A DNA stretch of 64,000 bases from contig CM066321.1 in the NCBI GenBank assembly GCA_033807775.1, positions 236,559,922-236,623,921 of the forward strand, read 5' to 3'. Position numbers and translations under genes: made by a program. Source of the stretch: Saussurea involucrata. Lineage: Eukaryota; Streptophyta; Magnoliopsida; Asterales; Asteraceae. Below, one piece after another: positions 23,081 through 35,709 of the stretch (the first letter of the stretch is position 1; every line of letters starts with the position of its first letter). Under the pieces are notes generated by a model that did no database searches, was not told the DNA's origin, and worked only from the letters and a program-made list of their open reading frames with translations.

Positions 23081-23092
23081 ATAGGGGGAGAT
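23081..23092 (+). other. Polypurine tract of copia element 1
   Basis: ATAGGGGGAGAT lies immediately before the 3' LTR start TGTTGATCC. It primes plus-strand DNA synthesis. Confidence 0.9.
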
Positions 23093-23630
23093 TGTTGATC
23101 CAAACCCTCAGTGATTTGATAATGACCCTCTCTTTTATACTTAGTAAAAATTGTAAGTAAACAATATGTATCATAGTTTCACTATCGCTGATAAGTACTA
23201 AGATGTTACAGTACCGCTGATAGGAACTCTCGCTCTTTAGATTAAACATTCAGCGAACACTGTTCACCATAATGCCCTGAGTCTGTTCAGTACTTATGGT
23301 GATCACTGATAAGTTAGTTGTTTACTTATGATCTCTGAAGACAAGTTTCACGTCAACATAGGTTCTACGCTGAAGTCGAAGATCAAGCTCAAGAACCAGC
23401 GACAAGTCTCCTAATGAACTGATGCGGATCAGCGAAGACTCAGATTTGTCCACTCAACATGAATTATCAAGTACAAGACTTCCGCTATCACTGAACTCTA
23501 TCATTCGCTGATATAGAATGATAGATCGCTGAATCAACGAAAAGCTGATCATGAAGTCCTCCGTACAAAGTACTTTTATCTTAACCACCCTTGCACGACT
23601 CCGTACGATATGTCAGAAAAAGAACCTCCT
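23093..23630 (+). repeat. 3' LTR of copia element 1, first part (before the nested insertion)
   Basis: It matches 11,254-11,791 of the 5' LTR with only a few substitutions, then stops at CTCCT where element 2 is inserted. The LTR resumes at 36,473. Confidence 0.95.
23626..23630. repeat. Target-site duplication of copia element 2 (left), CTCCT
   Basis: CTCCT before 23,631 is repeated at 36,468-36,472 after the element end. The unsplit LTR at 11,787-11,791 has a single CTCCT, which confirms it as the pre-insertion site. Confidence 0.95.
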
Positions 23631-23969
23631 TGAAAGTACAGGATCTTATCTTACAATCAATATAGAAAGCAGTAATTGAGAAGTTGTATGATCAAGCCCA
23701 ATTGTATTCAATGATGAACAGGTTCTGAACAGGTTGTTCAGAACTTCTGAACATTCTTCTGATAACGCTTCTCAGATCTTCTTACTCTTTATCTCAGACA
23801 TCTGACTTCTCTTCCCAGACCTCTGACTTCTCTTATCAGACTTGGTAATATTTCTCAGCAATACTTCTGATCTTTCACAGTCAGACCTCTGACTCCTCTA
23901 CTCAGAACATCTGAGTCTTCTTATCAGATCTTTAACACTTGGTTTATTGACAAAACTTCAAATCTAACA
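23631..23969 (-). repeat. 3' LTR of copia element 2 (339 bp, internally deleted)
   Basis: It matches 35,918-36,467 except that ~210 bp between GATGAACAG and GTTCTGAACAGG are missing. The two LTRs are copied from one template at insertion, so the deletion arose afterwards. TCTGA/TCAGA words are frequent throughout. Confidence 0.95.
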
Positions 23970-23982
23970 ACCTCCCCCTTTT
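23970..23982 (-). other. Polypurine tract of copia element 2
   Basis: On the minus strand AAAAAGGGGGAGGT directly precedes the 3' LTR start TGTTAGATT. Confidence 0.9.
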
Positions 23983-23984
23983 TG

Positions 23985-26900
23985 TCAAATAAACTTAAAC
24001 TTTGCATCATCCAGTTCTTTTAGAGCAGGAAAAATTTTCTGAAGTAGCACATTTCTCAGATTAAGCCTCTTATCAATTTTGACAATGATTTCTTGAATAA
24101 TTTCAACTCGCTGATTGATTACTTCTTGAGTCATGTTTGCTTCCTTCACTTTCAGCATCTTTTTCTCCAAATTGTGCTTTATGATCCTTAAAGTTCCAGA
24201 ACAATATTTTGCAGTTTCCTTTGCTCTGAAGAAAATCTTACCACTCTTGTTTTTCAAAATGACTCCCAGATTTGGATGTTTGAGAACACTTCCAGTCTTT
24301 AACACCTTTTTCTGATTACGTTCTGTGTTGGGATTTGCCAGATAAACACATGGCCTTTGTAGATACAGAGCAACTTGAAAATCTGTATAACAATGCCACC
24401 TCAAGATGTAAAACATAGCCTCAATCACTACACTTCTAGCCTTCCTTTCATTTCTGTCTTTACTTGACTCTTTGAAGCATAGAAAACTGTGTAATCTATA
24501 GAAATCAACCACTGATAATTTCTCAAAATCTGCATCAGTGAAATAATATACCTTGCCATCCTCTCTCAGAACTTCAAAAGAGAGATATTCCAACTTTTTG
24601 AATTTCTTAACCTTCAATTCTCTGATTCCAGTGATCAGAAAATCTGAGTAAACAGCTTGCTTTGTTTTACCAAGACATCTTGATTTTTCAGCCAACCAGA
24701 TCTGAGTCTCCTTAGGTCTATCATAATACACATCCAAGAATTGTACTTCTTTTGGTTTGAAGAACTCAGGCAGATCAAATTCAAGAAAGTATCCATTTAG
24801 ATCAATGGATATTTCATCTTCTTTGGGTTCAGGCTGTTCAGCTTGATCAAAACTAGTTATCTGCACATTCTGAGGTGTTGTGTCTTGAACTTCTTCAACT
24901 TCATCTGACAAAATTTCATTCACTTCATACTCAGCAGGAAACACAAAGTCATTATGTAGAATCTTTTTGGGATTCACCTCAGATAACAACCATTCACTAC
25001 AGTTTCTGATTTTTATTCTAAGATCCAACCTTCTCTTCACAGAGTTCATACATCTCTTCTTTAAACTCTTTCTTTTAGTTTCCACACTTACTTCCATTTC
25101 AATCAATAACCAGTTTAGAGTTGCATCACTGTATTTCACCAACTCTTTTAATCTGAACATTTCAAGCCTTCCGTGAACTGTATATGTGAACCCTTCTGTC
25201 TCCATTCCTTCATTCACAAATCCCTTCAGATCTATACCAGTTCTGTTTTCTTTGTGGGAGAACTCAGATTACACTTCTCTTTTCTTCCTTCAATGGCTAA
25301 TTGGAAATCATATAAGTGTATATTTCTGACATAGATACCCAGAAGTCTTCTGCATTCAATTTCCATTAAGGCTTCTTCAGTACTAGCAAAGAACTTGACT
25401 AGAAAAATCTGATCATCAAGAGTCAATCTGTGAAAATCAAAAGTGGACATGGAAACCTTTGTATTTCTTTCTTTCAGCACTTCCATTCTAACAAACATTA
25501 ACCCACTGAATTCTTCTTGTTGAAACATCAAAACTTTCTCAATTCTTTTCTGGATATGCAGTCTTGAGTCAGGAACTCTGAATCTGTTAGAAGCTTCTGA
25601 GTAGACTATCTGAGCTCTGTCATCCATAAAACCATCAATGTTACTTTCCAAAAGCTCATACTCTCCTTCTGTGTAGTAGAGATTATCATACATTTCCTCA
25701 GGAAAAATATCATCATGAAATTGTCTGGCTAATGGCACATCACTTAACTCTAGGATGAAATCACATATAGGTTCTTCTAGTCTCTGCAAATTAATCTTTG
25801 GGATTTCAATTGGTTTTCTGAATACATACTCAGAAGGAATAAAGTAGTCTTTCACTTTCACATACTCTTCTTCTGTATTTAACTCATCACAAAAGTTAAA
25901 TCTAAACTCATCTTCAAAATCCTGAGTATAATTCACAGTTCTGTCCTCTTCTCCCATTAGATCAATAGGTCTTACCATTTTTATTCCTTGCTGAACTTTT
26001 TGAACATTCAAAGCTCTGACTAAATTATTATGCATCCTTCTGATCAACTCTTCACTTAACCTCCTTTCTTCTGATTCAGTACTTATCAATTCTTCACTTA
26101 TCCTTCTTTTGTTATAAACAATGATATCTGTACATCTGTTTACCACTGCACTTTCCACTGTTTCTTCTGATCTCAATACAGATTCTTCAACAGTTTCAGT
26201 TTCAGAATTTCCTTCCATTTATGTATCCAAGTTTAATTCCTCTGTTTTATCTGTGTCATTACCATCAATACTCCCCAACTCCATTTCTTCTGTATCTGAG
26301 CTTTCGATATGAACTATCTGAATCATTTCCTTTAAATTTTCCTGTGTCTGATCTTCTGAACTTTTTGTACTGGCTAAGTGCATATCTGCTATCTCAAAAT
26401 CTTCTATGCCAATGTCATCATCAGAACTTAACCTCTGTCTTTTCTCCCCCTTTTGATGATCATGAGGTTTATTATCATCAAACTTTCTTTTCAAGTTCTG
26501 ATTGGAAGTACCTTCAGGTTCAGCTTCTGCAACAGGAACTGGCTCAAGAGGTTTTGAAGTAGAAGCCATTGATACACTCAGTGCTTTCAGTATAGATTCC
26601 TGCATACCTTGCATTTGTTTTAACATATCTTTTTGAAAACCAGACATTATATCCATGATCTCCTTTTTGTGAGAATCCAAGGATTTCTTTACATCATCTA
26701 CTTTGGTTTCAACAGAAATCAACTTTTTCTCCAACACAACTTTCAAATCTGACAACTCATCATTCAAATCCTCCACCATCTTCTCCAAATTTTCTACTTT
26801 TTCCCCCCATCTCCTTGTTTTGTTTATGAATCTTTTCAAATTCAGAAGTTTCTAACAGTGAACCTGAACCAACAGATGGTCCAGTTTTCATGTGCCCAGA

Positions 26901-28670
26901 GGGCTCATGGCCTGTAGATAACACAAAGTCATCTTGTACAACAAATGCACGTTTGAATGAGGCTTTTGTAATGTTCACCTCACCAGGACTTCCATCCAAT
27001 CCTCGACACCCAACATTAGGTATGTCTATGAATGTTGTTTCAGGAATACGAAATTCCTGATTTGTGCAAGTGTTAGAAGGAATTTCAGGCTCAATATGAA
27101 TAGGACTGTGATATTCAGACTCAATGTGTTGAAAAATAGGTTGGGATTTATCACCTCCCTCCAAATGAGTTTGGGATGGTTCCCCTGAATTTTGTGAAAC
27201 AGTAGCATGTTGAAATGCTTCTGAGTGGGTATGGATGGGTTGTTCAAGATCCACCACTAGGTCCATGGTGTTTGTTTCAATATTGGACACCAAGAATTGT
27301 GAACCAATAGCAGTTGTGGTTACCTGGTCAAGATTAGCTGGTTCAGAGGCATCTCTTTCTGTTTGAACCTCTGTTGACAATCTCTCATCCTCACCACTCT
27401 CATTCTGTTTTTCCTCACTGAGTCTAACCAAGCTCTCAGAATTTTCCCCCTCAAGTCTCTCAGAATGTTCACCCATCTGAACATCCCCCCCCTCTCTAAT
27501 TTGACTAGACCCCTCACCTCTATTCTCAGGTTGGTCCTCTTGGGTAGGGATTTGAGGTAATTCAATTCCCATAGAGGTGCAATAAGCTTTTAAAATCTCA
27601 CTCTCCCTTGGAATATAACTCCTAAGTGATTTTGGCAACAGTTTATGATTGGGATAATTTTCAAGTCTTGTTACTGAGGTCATCTTACCCAAATAAAATG
27701 TGGGACCATGCTCTTCATTTGTTCTTCTTGAGATTGTTCTGTTTTCCTGCATGGCATACCAAATAACAATTTGCCAGTACCTTATATAAGGAATGTATGT
27801 CAGTGGAGCATCCTTTGTTTTCCTCTGAATTGCTTTCTGATTTTTCTCAAATGTATTCTTCATGTCTTCCCAAAGTATTAAAGTATAGTCATAATGCCTA
27901 TTCTTCACTAAGCCTTGAAAGATCTGAAGAATTTATTTAGAACCTTGATCAGCAGAACTATTCTTCCCTGACAAACATTTATTTACCACATGAAAGAAGC
28001 AAGCCCAAATAGGTGGTAATTTGTTTCTTCTGAACAAACTGAGAGTCCTCAATCCTTCATTGTATCCCAACTTCATAAAATCTGCTATTAATTCCTCTGT
28101 TAAGGGTGAGTCCTCAAAATCTGTCCTTCTTTGTACATCATCTTTCTCTGGTAGATTCAGCATTTCTCTTAGTGCAGAGATAGATAAGGCAAATGTTAAT
28201 CCTCCAATTTCAGACACAAACTTATTATCTTCTAACCTAAGATGTTTCCACCATTGTTGAATGTACTGAACAGGCACATTTTTGCTTCGTGTAAACCATT
28301 TTCCGTACGGATGGTGTTTGAATAACTCCATGATAATTCTGTGTTCAGGCTTAAAACGACTTTCCTCAAATAATATAACACAGTTATTTTCAGATAATTT
28401 CAGCCATTCACTCTCAGGAACAACTCTTTCCACTAAAATAGGTCTATCTGACATAATAGAACCTGCAGCACTCTGTTCATGTTCAATATTAATGTTTACC
28501 TCATCTGCATTTCCTTCAGATTCATCCATTTGTTCATCTTCTCCATCATTTCTTATTGCCCCTTCCTCTACAGCTCTATTCTGTACTTCATCATCATCCG
28601 AATCAGATGAATCCATTATCGATTTTGTAGAATGTAGAGAAATTTGACCACTCCTTCGTATTCCAGACAT
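23985..28670 (-). pseudogene. Third ORF of copia element 2 (4.7 kb, broken)
   Basis: Start is ATG at 28,670 (MSGIRRSGQISLHS). The N-terminal domain has REMLNLPEKD, FMKLGYNEGL, LPPIWACFFHVVNKCLSGK and SSADQ, homologous in order to the N-terminal domain in element 1. A long Ser/Glu-rich region follows, then a coiled coil with VENLEKMVEDLNDELSDL heptads (about 26,800-26,600), a basic LKRKFDD...GEKRQR cluster and acidic segments. Two C-terminal blocks may be an internal duplication (VLKERNTKVSMSTFDF...YDFQLAI and VLREDGKVYYFTDADF...TDFQVAL). No membrane segment is visible. Breaks: TAA at about 27,933, a frameshift in a G6 run at about 26,805, TAA at 26,219 and a frameshift near 25,225. The function is unknown. 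Confidence 0.7.
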
Positions 28671-28679
28671 GATTTTAAG

Positions 28680-28960
28680 AAGAAAACAAACTCAAAGAAC
28701 TCTGGATTTGATTCGTATCTCACGTTTCGCTCTGGAATTTGAAAAGATTTGAAACAGGGATTTTAAGACCTATTTAAAATCCGCGAAGTTGAAAGGTTTA
28801 ACGGAAAAGCGAAATCAAAGTTATAACGGAGTCAACACATTTGAAATGCCACAAAGGATTTAAATGAAATGCGTGACATAATCAAACAAATATGAAGCTG
28901 ACACGTGTTAGTGGATAGAAATTTGATTCAAGTCAAAGATCTCAATAACACGCTCAGATG
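28680..28960 (-). promoter_or_regulatory. Possible internal promoter upstream of the third ORF (element 2)
   Basis: The spacer between RNase H and the third ORF contains an ACACGTGT G-box (about 28,901) and a TTTAAATA box (about 28,772) ~100 bases before the ATG. The resemblance to the blocks in elements 1 and 3 is limited to the G-box and spacing, so support is weaker. Confidence 0.3.
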
Positions 28961-29203
28961 TTTTGACTTTCCTTTATCAGATATCTGATTGTTCTACTCA
29001 GAGTTCTGAGTCCATGATTCAGAAGCATTTTGCCTTGTAACCAAAATTTTATTTAAAAATCAACTTCTGACAAATATAAAACATTTTGATTATTCAGAAG
29101 AGGTTTGAACAGATAGAAACATATTTTATCATCAAAATTCTGTTCATATTATGATGATTGAAAAATTTAAAATCTTATATCTGAATATGAAAATGTTTGA
29201 AAT

Positions 29204-32200
29204 TCAGATATAGTTTGAACAAGAAGAAAAAAAATTTATCATTATAGTTCCTTTTTCCACATAGTCCTTTATAAAATGATACCTCACATCTATATGCTTA
29301 GTCTTTGAATGTTGAACATGATTCTGAGTAATGGCAATTGCACTTTCTGAGTCACAATAGATAGGAATTTTGTTGAGTTGATATCCATAGTCCATGAGTT
29401 GTGTTCTCATCCACAAGGTTTGAGAGCATGAAGCAGCAGCAGCAACATACTCTGCTTCAGCAGTTGAAGTGGACACACAATTCTGTTTCTTTGATGCCCA
29501 ACTCACTATTTTATCTCCCAAAAAGTGACAAGCACCAGATGTACTCTTTCTGTCCAACCTACTTCCTGCATGATCAGCATCAGTGAAGGCAGTCAATTTG
29601 AAATCAGTTTCTTTTAGATACCATAAACCTAGATCAGGTGATCCTTTGAGATATCTTAAAATCCTTTTGACAGCCAACATATGTGATTCTTTTGGGTTAG
29701 ATTGAAATCTAGCACAGAAACAGGTAGAAAACATGATATCTGGTCTACTTACAGTCAGATAAAGTAATGACCCAATCATGCCTCTATAGAGTTTGATATC
29801 TGCTGAAACACCTTTGAGATTAGCAACTAATTTTATGTTAGTTGCCATAGGTGTTCTCATAGAAGCACAATCAGACATTTTGAACTTTTTCAGAATGTCT
29901 CTGACATATTTTCCTTGATTTATAAAAATACCTTTTGGTAATTGTTTAACTTGAAGACCAAGGAAAAAATTCAGCTCACCCATCATGCTCATTTCAAATT
30001 CAGATGACATGATTTTTGAAAAATTATCACATAATTCTGGACTGGTAGAACCAAATATTATGTCATCAACATAAATCTGAATAAGAATTAAATCATCACC
30101 CTGTTTCTTTAAAAACAAAGTTGTGTCAATCTTACCTTTCTTGAACCCTGAACCTAACAAGTGTTTAGTAAGAGTGTCATACCAGGCTCGTGGTGCTTGT
30201 TTTAGACCATATAAAGCTTTGTCTAAAATATAAACATGATCAGGGAATTCTGGATCAACAAAACCTTCAGGTTGATGGACATACACCTCTTCATTAAGTT
30301 TGCCATTTAGAAAGGCTGATTTGACATCCATCTGATACACCTTGAAGTTTTTATGTGCAGCATAGGCCAAAAATATTCTGATTGCCTCTATTCTTGCCAC
30401 TGGTGAAAATGTCTCATCATAATCAATTCCCTCTTGTTGACAGTATCCCTTAGCAACCAATCTTGCCTTGTTTCTGATGACAACACCTGATTCATCCTTT
30501 TTGTTTCTGAACACCCATTTAGTTCCAATAATAGATTTACCTTCAGGCTTTGGAATGAGTCTCCAAACTTTATTTCTTTCAAATTGTAGCAATTCCTCTT
30601 GCATTGCTGAAATCCAGTCTGGATCCTCTAGGGCTTCATTTGCTTTCTTTGGTTCAATCACACTTAAGAAACCAGCAAACATTGTTTCATTTGCTGTAGC
30701 TGATCTGGTCTTTACTCCTGCTGATGGATCACCTATTACTTGATGAATAGGATGATTTTTAGTCCATTTATTTGCACTAGGGAGTACATCAATCTCTGAA
30801 TAATTGTTGTTTGCATCATTCTCATCAATGATTGCTTGTAATTCTGAACTGTCCCCTTGTTCTGATGTATGAGTAGGAGTTGCATCCAAGTTTGGGTTCT
30901 GAGCAATGAAGTCAGAATTCTGAGTGACTTGTTCAGAGTTCTGAGTACAAGAATCAGAATTCTGATTACAAGGTTCAGAATTTTCACCACTTGTATTTAT
31001 TAGATTTAGACATTCCTCTGATGGACCTTTGTCAGAAATTACAGTTGATTGAACTATTTCTGGAGTCTTATTTTTCATCTCTTTGACCATCTTTGGGTTT
31101 TCATATTCTGCATAAGAATCAGAAATTAGTTCAATAAAAGCATCCTTAAACAGTAAATTGAGTTATGAACAAATAGGATTAGAATTTGTATCAGAAGTCA
31201 TATTTGTCTTGTTCTGCATGAGTTCTGAACTGTCTTGTTCAGAAGTCCTCATTCTGGCTTCATCAAAAGTTACATTTATGCTTTCCATCATCCTCTTGGT
31301 TCTTCTATTGTAGATTCTGAATGCTTTGGAAGTTAAAGAATAACCAACAAAGTATCCTTCATCTGCCTTTTTATCAAATTTGGCAAGATTTTCTCTGTCT
31401 TTAAGGACATAGCACCTGCAACCAAATACATGAAAGAATTTGATTAATGGTTTTTTTTTATTTATCAGTTCATAAGCAGTCTTATTTAATCTTTTATTGA
31501 TTAAAGTTCTATTCTGTGTAAAGCAAGCAGTTGCAATTGCTTCAGCCCATAGGAAGGTAGGAAGATTTGAATAAGCCAGCATTGTTCTTGCAGCTTCAAC
31601 TAGAGTTCTGTTTTTCCTTTCAACAATACCATTTTGTTGAGGAGTTCTGACAGCTGAAAAATTGTGAGAAATTCCAGAACTTTCTAAAAAATTCTGAAGA
31701 ATCTCATTTCTGAACTCTGTTCCATTATCTCTTCTGATTTTCTGAACTTGAAGTTGTAGGAGAACTTGAATCCTTTTGATAAAATTTATCAATGTAGTAG
31801 CAGCTTCTGACTTAGCTCTTAGGAATTCAACCCATGTGTATCTGGAGTATTCATCAACAATCACAAGCATGTATTTCTTTCCTCCCATAGACTGAACTGA
31901 AATAGGACCACAAAGATCAGTATGAATCATTTCTAATGGTGCTTTGCAAGATGAGTCCATTTTTAATTCGTGAGAACTCTTTTTCATCTTGCCCATTTCA
32001 CAAGCTGAGCATAACGATTCTTTTTCAAATTTAATCTTTGGTAAACCTTTAACCAGATGTTTTGCAACAAGATTATTAAGATCTTTTAAATTCAGATGAG
32101 AACATCTTCTGTGCCAAAGCCAGCATTCATTTGCAGTTGAGTTTGATAAAAGACAAACTGTATTTAATGTTTTCAATTTTGAAAAATTAACCACAAATAA

Positions 32201-32527
32201 GTCCATATGTCTTTTGGCCCAGAAGACTTTAACATCATTTTCAGTTAAAATCATGCAACCTGTTATTTGAAACTTGATTTGACAAAGACTGTCTAAAAAC
32301 TGACTTATGCTGAAAAGATTATGTTGTAATCCTTCAACATAGAAAACCTTTTGGATAGTCAGATCCCCTTTAGTTAAATCCCCATAACCTTTGACTTGTC
32401 CTTTGCTATTATTTCCAAAGTTTACTGCTCCTCCAGCCTTTTCTGTGAAGTTTGATAGAAAAGACTTCTGACCTGTCATGTGTCTTGAAGCTCCTGAATC
32501 TAAAAACCACACATGACAGCCCTGCAA
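29204..32527 (-). pseudogene. pol: pol of copia element 2: protease-integrase, RT-RNase H (broken)
   Basis: The first segment (32,527-31,163) has protease FLDSGASRHMTG, zinc motif WLWHRRCSHLN...SLCSACEMGK, and integrase residues in MIHTDLCGP, RRDNGTEF and NGIVERKNR. A frameshift near 31,160 precedes the second segment (31,090-29,204), which has GTKWVFRNKKDE, RT YVDDIIFGST, RNase H FTDADHAG, STAEAEYVAA and YCDSESAIA. The reading ends after DYVEKGTI with unrelated residues, so the ADLFTKPL end and the fourth acidic residue of RNase H are missing. A repeated QNSE/QNSD stretch lies just upstream of RT (30,890-30,980). Pol lies in a different frame from gag (shift of -1), across a TGA at 32,533. 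Confidence 0.9.
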
Positions 32528-32532
32528 AAGGA

Positions 32533-35500
32533 TCAGTTAGTTTTAGGTAACCATTTTGGAATGGGTCCATCTTTGTTAGCTTTGTCATTGGATTTAACAT
32601 TAGTACCTTTTACTTTCCATTCAAAATCTTTCTTCAAACACCACTTTCCTTGAACTTTTATGAAGTCAGAACATTTTCTGCTTACAAACTTGTTCAATTT
32701 CTTTTTGAAAGTTGTAACTTTTGATTTTGCAATATTTTCAACTTTCTTTTCTTTTATCTTTTCTTTCTTCTGAGTCTGAGGAACGGAAACTTTCTTCTTT
32801 TCTGTATTCTGAGGAACAGAAACATTCTTCTTTTCTGTTTTCTGAGGAACATAAACATTCTTCTTTTCTGTTTTCTGAATATCTTTTCTTATGAAAGAAA
32901 CAGATGTTATTGTGATTGGACATTTCTGAGAATATTGAAAAGAAACACTTTTACATTGAACACAACTAAGATTTTTCTTTGCAAGTAACAACAGATCTGT
33001 ACCATAAGCTTTTTCATTTTTATTGCTGTTTTTCAAAGTACAAGTACATTTATCACAATAACTATGTGCTTTTGGTACAGTTGCAGGAACCTCTTCATTC
33101 ATCTCAGAAATTCTTTTCACACCATCTTTCCTTTTGCTTTCTTCTTTTTCTGAAAAATTCAACTCCTTTTTGTTAGAAGAATTAGATGATTCACCTTTTT
33201 CATATGCACTTGATTCATTAAATAATTTATCATTTTCTTTTAGAGCATTAATTTTAAAAAGATCATACTCAGTCTTCAGTTTTTCAAGCTTTGTTATTTT
33301 CTGAATAAAAATATTCTTTTCTTTCAAAGCTTCTTCAAGTTTAATATCCACCTCACAGTAATCATTTTCAAGTTCATCATAAGCTTTCCTTAAGTCCTCA
33401 AGTTCTTGACTCACAAGATTAAACCTCTTTTCAAGTTCTAAAAATTCATCAGACTTTGTTTCAGAGAATCCAGTTGACTCAGACTTCTGACTACCTGAGT
33501 CAGAGTTCTGATTTACAGACTCAGATGTCTGATCTTTAGACTCAGAGTTCTGATTACAAGATTCAGAATTCTGACTAGAAGTTTCAGACTTCTGATTGAC
33601 TGTTTCAGAATCTTTACTTGTGTCAAATATGTTCTCAATGTCATGATATGAAAAACTTGGTTTTTTATTTTTGTAGCTGTCATTTAAAGAATCATACTTG
33701 AATTTAGTATCATTATATTTTGGCTTCTCATCTGTTGGTTTAGAAACTTCTTTCTTAACCTTTTCTTCTGAAATCACTGACTTTTCTGTTTTAGACTCAG
33801 AAATTTTCTCATTTGACTTTTTAGAGTTTGGTCTTTGCAAATTGTCAGAACTTGTTATAGAACTAGCAGGTCTTATGAAAACTTCAACAATTTCTGGGAT
33901 TTTTGGCTTAGGAACTTGAAGTTTTTCAACATCATACAAGTTGATTGGGGCTCTTTTTAAAATGACATTTTCTTCCGATCCCAATCCCTTCTTTGGGTTG
34001 TAAAATCTTGTATCTTTAACATTGCTTAATAAAAGATTTAATGTTTGCTGAGTCTGACCCCTTTTTAAATTCAGATCTTCCAATTCTTTTATTTTGGTGT
34101 ATAAATTCTTTCTTTCCTCAAATAACATGTCAAATTTTATTTGTAAATCACCTTTTTCATCCTTTATTTTTGAAAACTCAACTTTTAGTTCAGAAAGCTT
34201 TTTCAACAATTCAGAATTTTCATCTTTAACTTTCTGTTTCTCAGCCTCAGATTCTTCATATTGTTCTTTTATTACTTCTTTTTCAATTCTGAACTTGTTA
34301 ACCAAATTTATTTCTCCTTTTATCTGTTTTCTTAGATTAGCAAATTCAGTTTTCATTTCACCAATCTGTGTCATTAACTCTATTTCAAGTGAAGAATGTA
34401 CCTCAGCAGATGACTCAGAATCAGCATCTTCAAAATCAGAATCATCCTCATTCCTCATTTTTGCCATATAGCTTTGCATCTGTGGAAAGTTGATATGATC
34501 ATCTTCATCAGAAGTGTAGTACAGCCAATTCTCCTGTTCAGCCAATAACGCAATTTCATCATCTCTCTTCTTTGCAAGTTGAGCCTTCTTGGTGTAGTAT
34601 TCATAATCTTTCACAACTTTAACTCTGCAATCCTTGGCATAGTGGCCAGATTTTCCACACTTGAAACACAGATTCTTTTCTTTTCTCTCTTCCTTCTCTT
34701 CTTTGTTTTCTTCACTTCTCTCTACTCTCTTTTCAATCTTATTTTCTTCTCTGTCTTCTTTCTTCTTATAATCTGAACTCCCAACTCTCTTATAATTTCC
34801 TTGAAATCTACCCTTCCCATACCTCTTGTTAAAAGTATTTGTCAGCAAAGCTAGCTTCTCAGCCATTATCTTGATATCTTCATCATCTTCTGATCCTTCT
34901 TCCTTGTCAGATTCCTCCAGACTTGGTATCTCTGATAGATATGCAGTCTTTTTGTGTGCTTTGATTGCTTTGGACTTTGATAAGAATGCTAACTGGTCAG
35001 CAACCTTTTTCTTCTCTTCCACAACTAACTTGACAGAGTCTTCATGTTTATTAAGAACACAGAACAAATCATTTAAGTCTTCTTCACACATATCCTTGTT
35101 CATTTGCAGACTTATGGCAAATGATGACCATTCTGAATTTAGACTGTTCAGAAATTTGTAATTTATTTCTGACTTCGTTTTCTTCAGTCCATTTCTTCTC
35201 AAATCATTTAGAATAGTACAAAATTTACTGTATGTCTATGTCAAACTTTCTGACTCTTTTGCTTTGAACCTTTCATAAGCATTTATGCTTTGATTTAACT
35301 TTGCCTGAATAGATCTCACAGTTCCTAACATCTGCCTTTCCAATTCGTCCCACGTTTCTTTAGCTGATGATCCACTGTCAATCCTGTTAAGAACCTCATT
35401 TGGGACAGCCAAAGTCATCAAAGTAATTGCTCTTTTGTCGATAGCATGCCTATTCTTCTGTTCAGCTGTGTATTGGGAATAATTTTTCTTCACCCTGGTC

Positions 35501-35709
35501 GCTGGAATTTCTGGAGTTGTCTCTGTAGCAGGGGTTGCAGCAACATCGATATACACTTCAATTGGACCTTCTCGAATAGAGATCACAAGATTTTCATCAA
35601 TGTTGTCTAGGAATTGGATCATACGAATTTTCCATTGCTGATACTCTTCTGATATAAGAACAGGCAGTTTGGTTTCAGATCCCATGGCTAGATATTCTTT
35701 AGAAGACAT
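32533..35709 (-). pseudogene. gag: gag of copia element 2 (one stop; long coiled-coil C-terminus)
   Basis: Start is ATG at 35,709 (MSSKEYLAMGSETK). The UBN2-type domain (YQQWKIRMIQFLD; ETWDELERQML) runs to SESLT, then a single TAG at 35,236-35,238 interrupts it. The remaining 889 codons include LNSEWSSFAISLQM and the CCHC knuckle CFKCGKSGHYAKDC near 34,650, followed by a very long Glu/Lys-rich coiled coil (34,400-33,950 and 33,430-33,230). QNSE-type repeats lie at 33,470-33,610 and three KTEKKNVXVPQ repeats at about 32,770-32,880. The end WLPKTN matches the WVPKKN end of element 1 gag. At over 1,000 residues it is long for a copia gag. Confidence 0.88.
32770..32880. repeat. 33-bp minisatellite x3 within gag of element 2
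   Basis: Three tandem copies encode KTEKKNVXVPQ on the minus strand. They differ at a few positions. Confidence 0.85.

Noticed and set aside
26121..26562. Plus-strand frames opposite element 2's third ORF
   Set aside because: Ser/Leu-rich antisense shadows of the minus-strand coding region.
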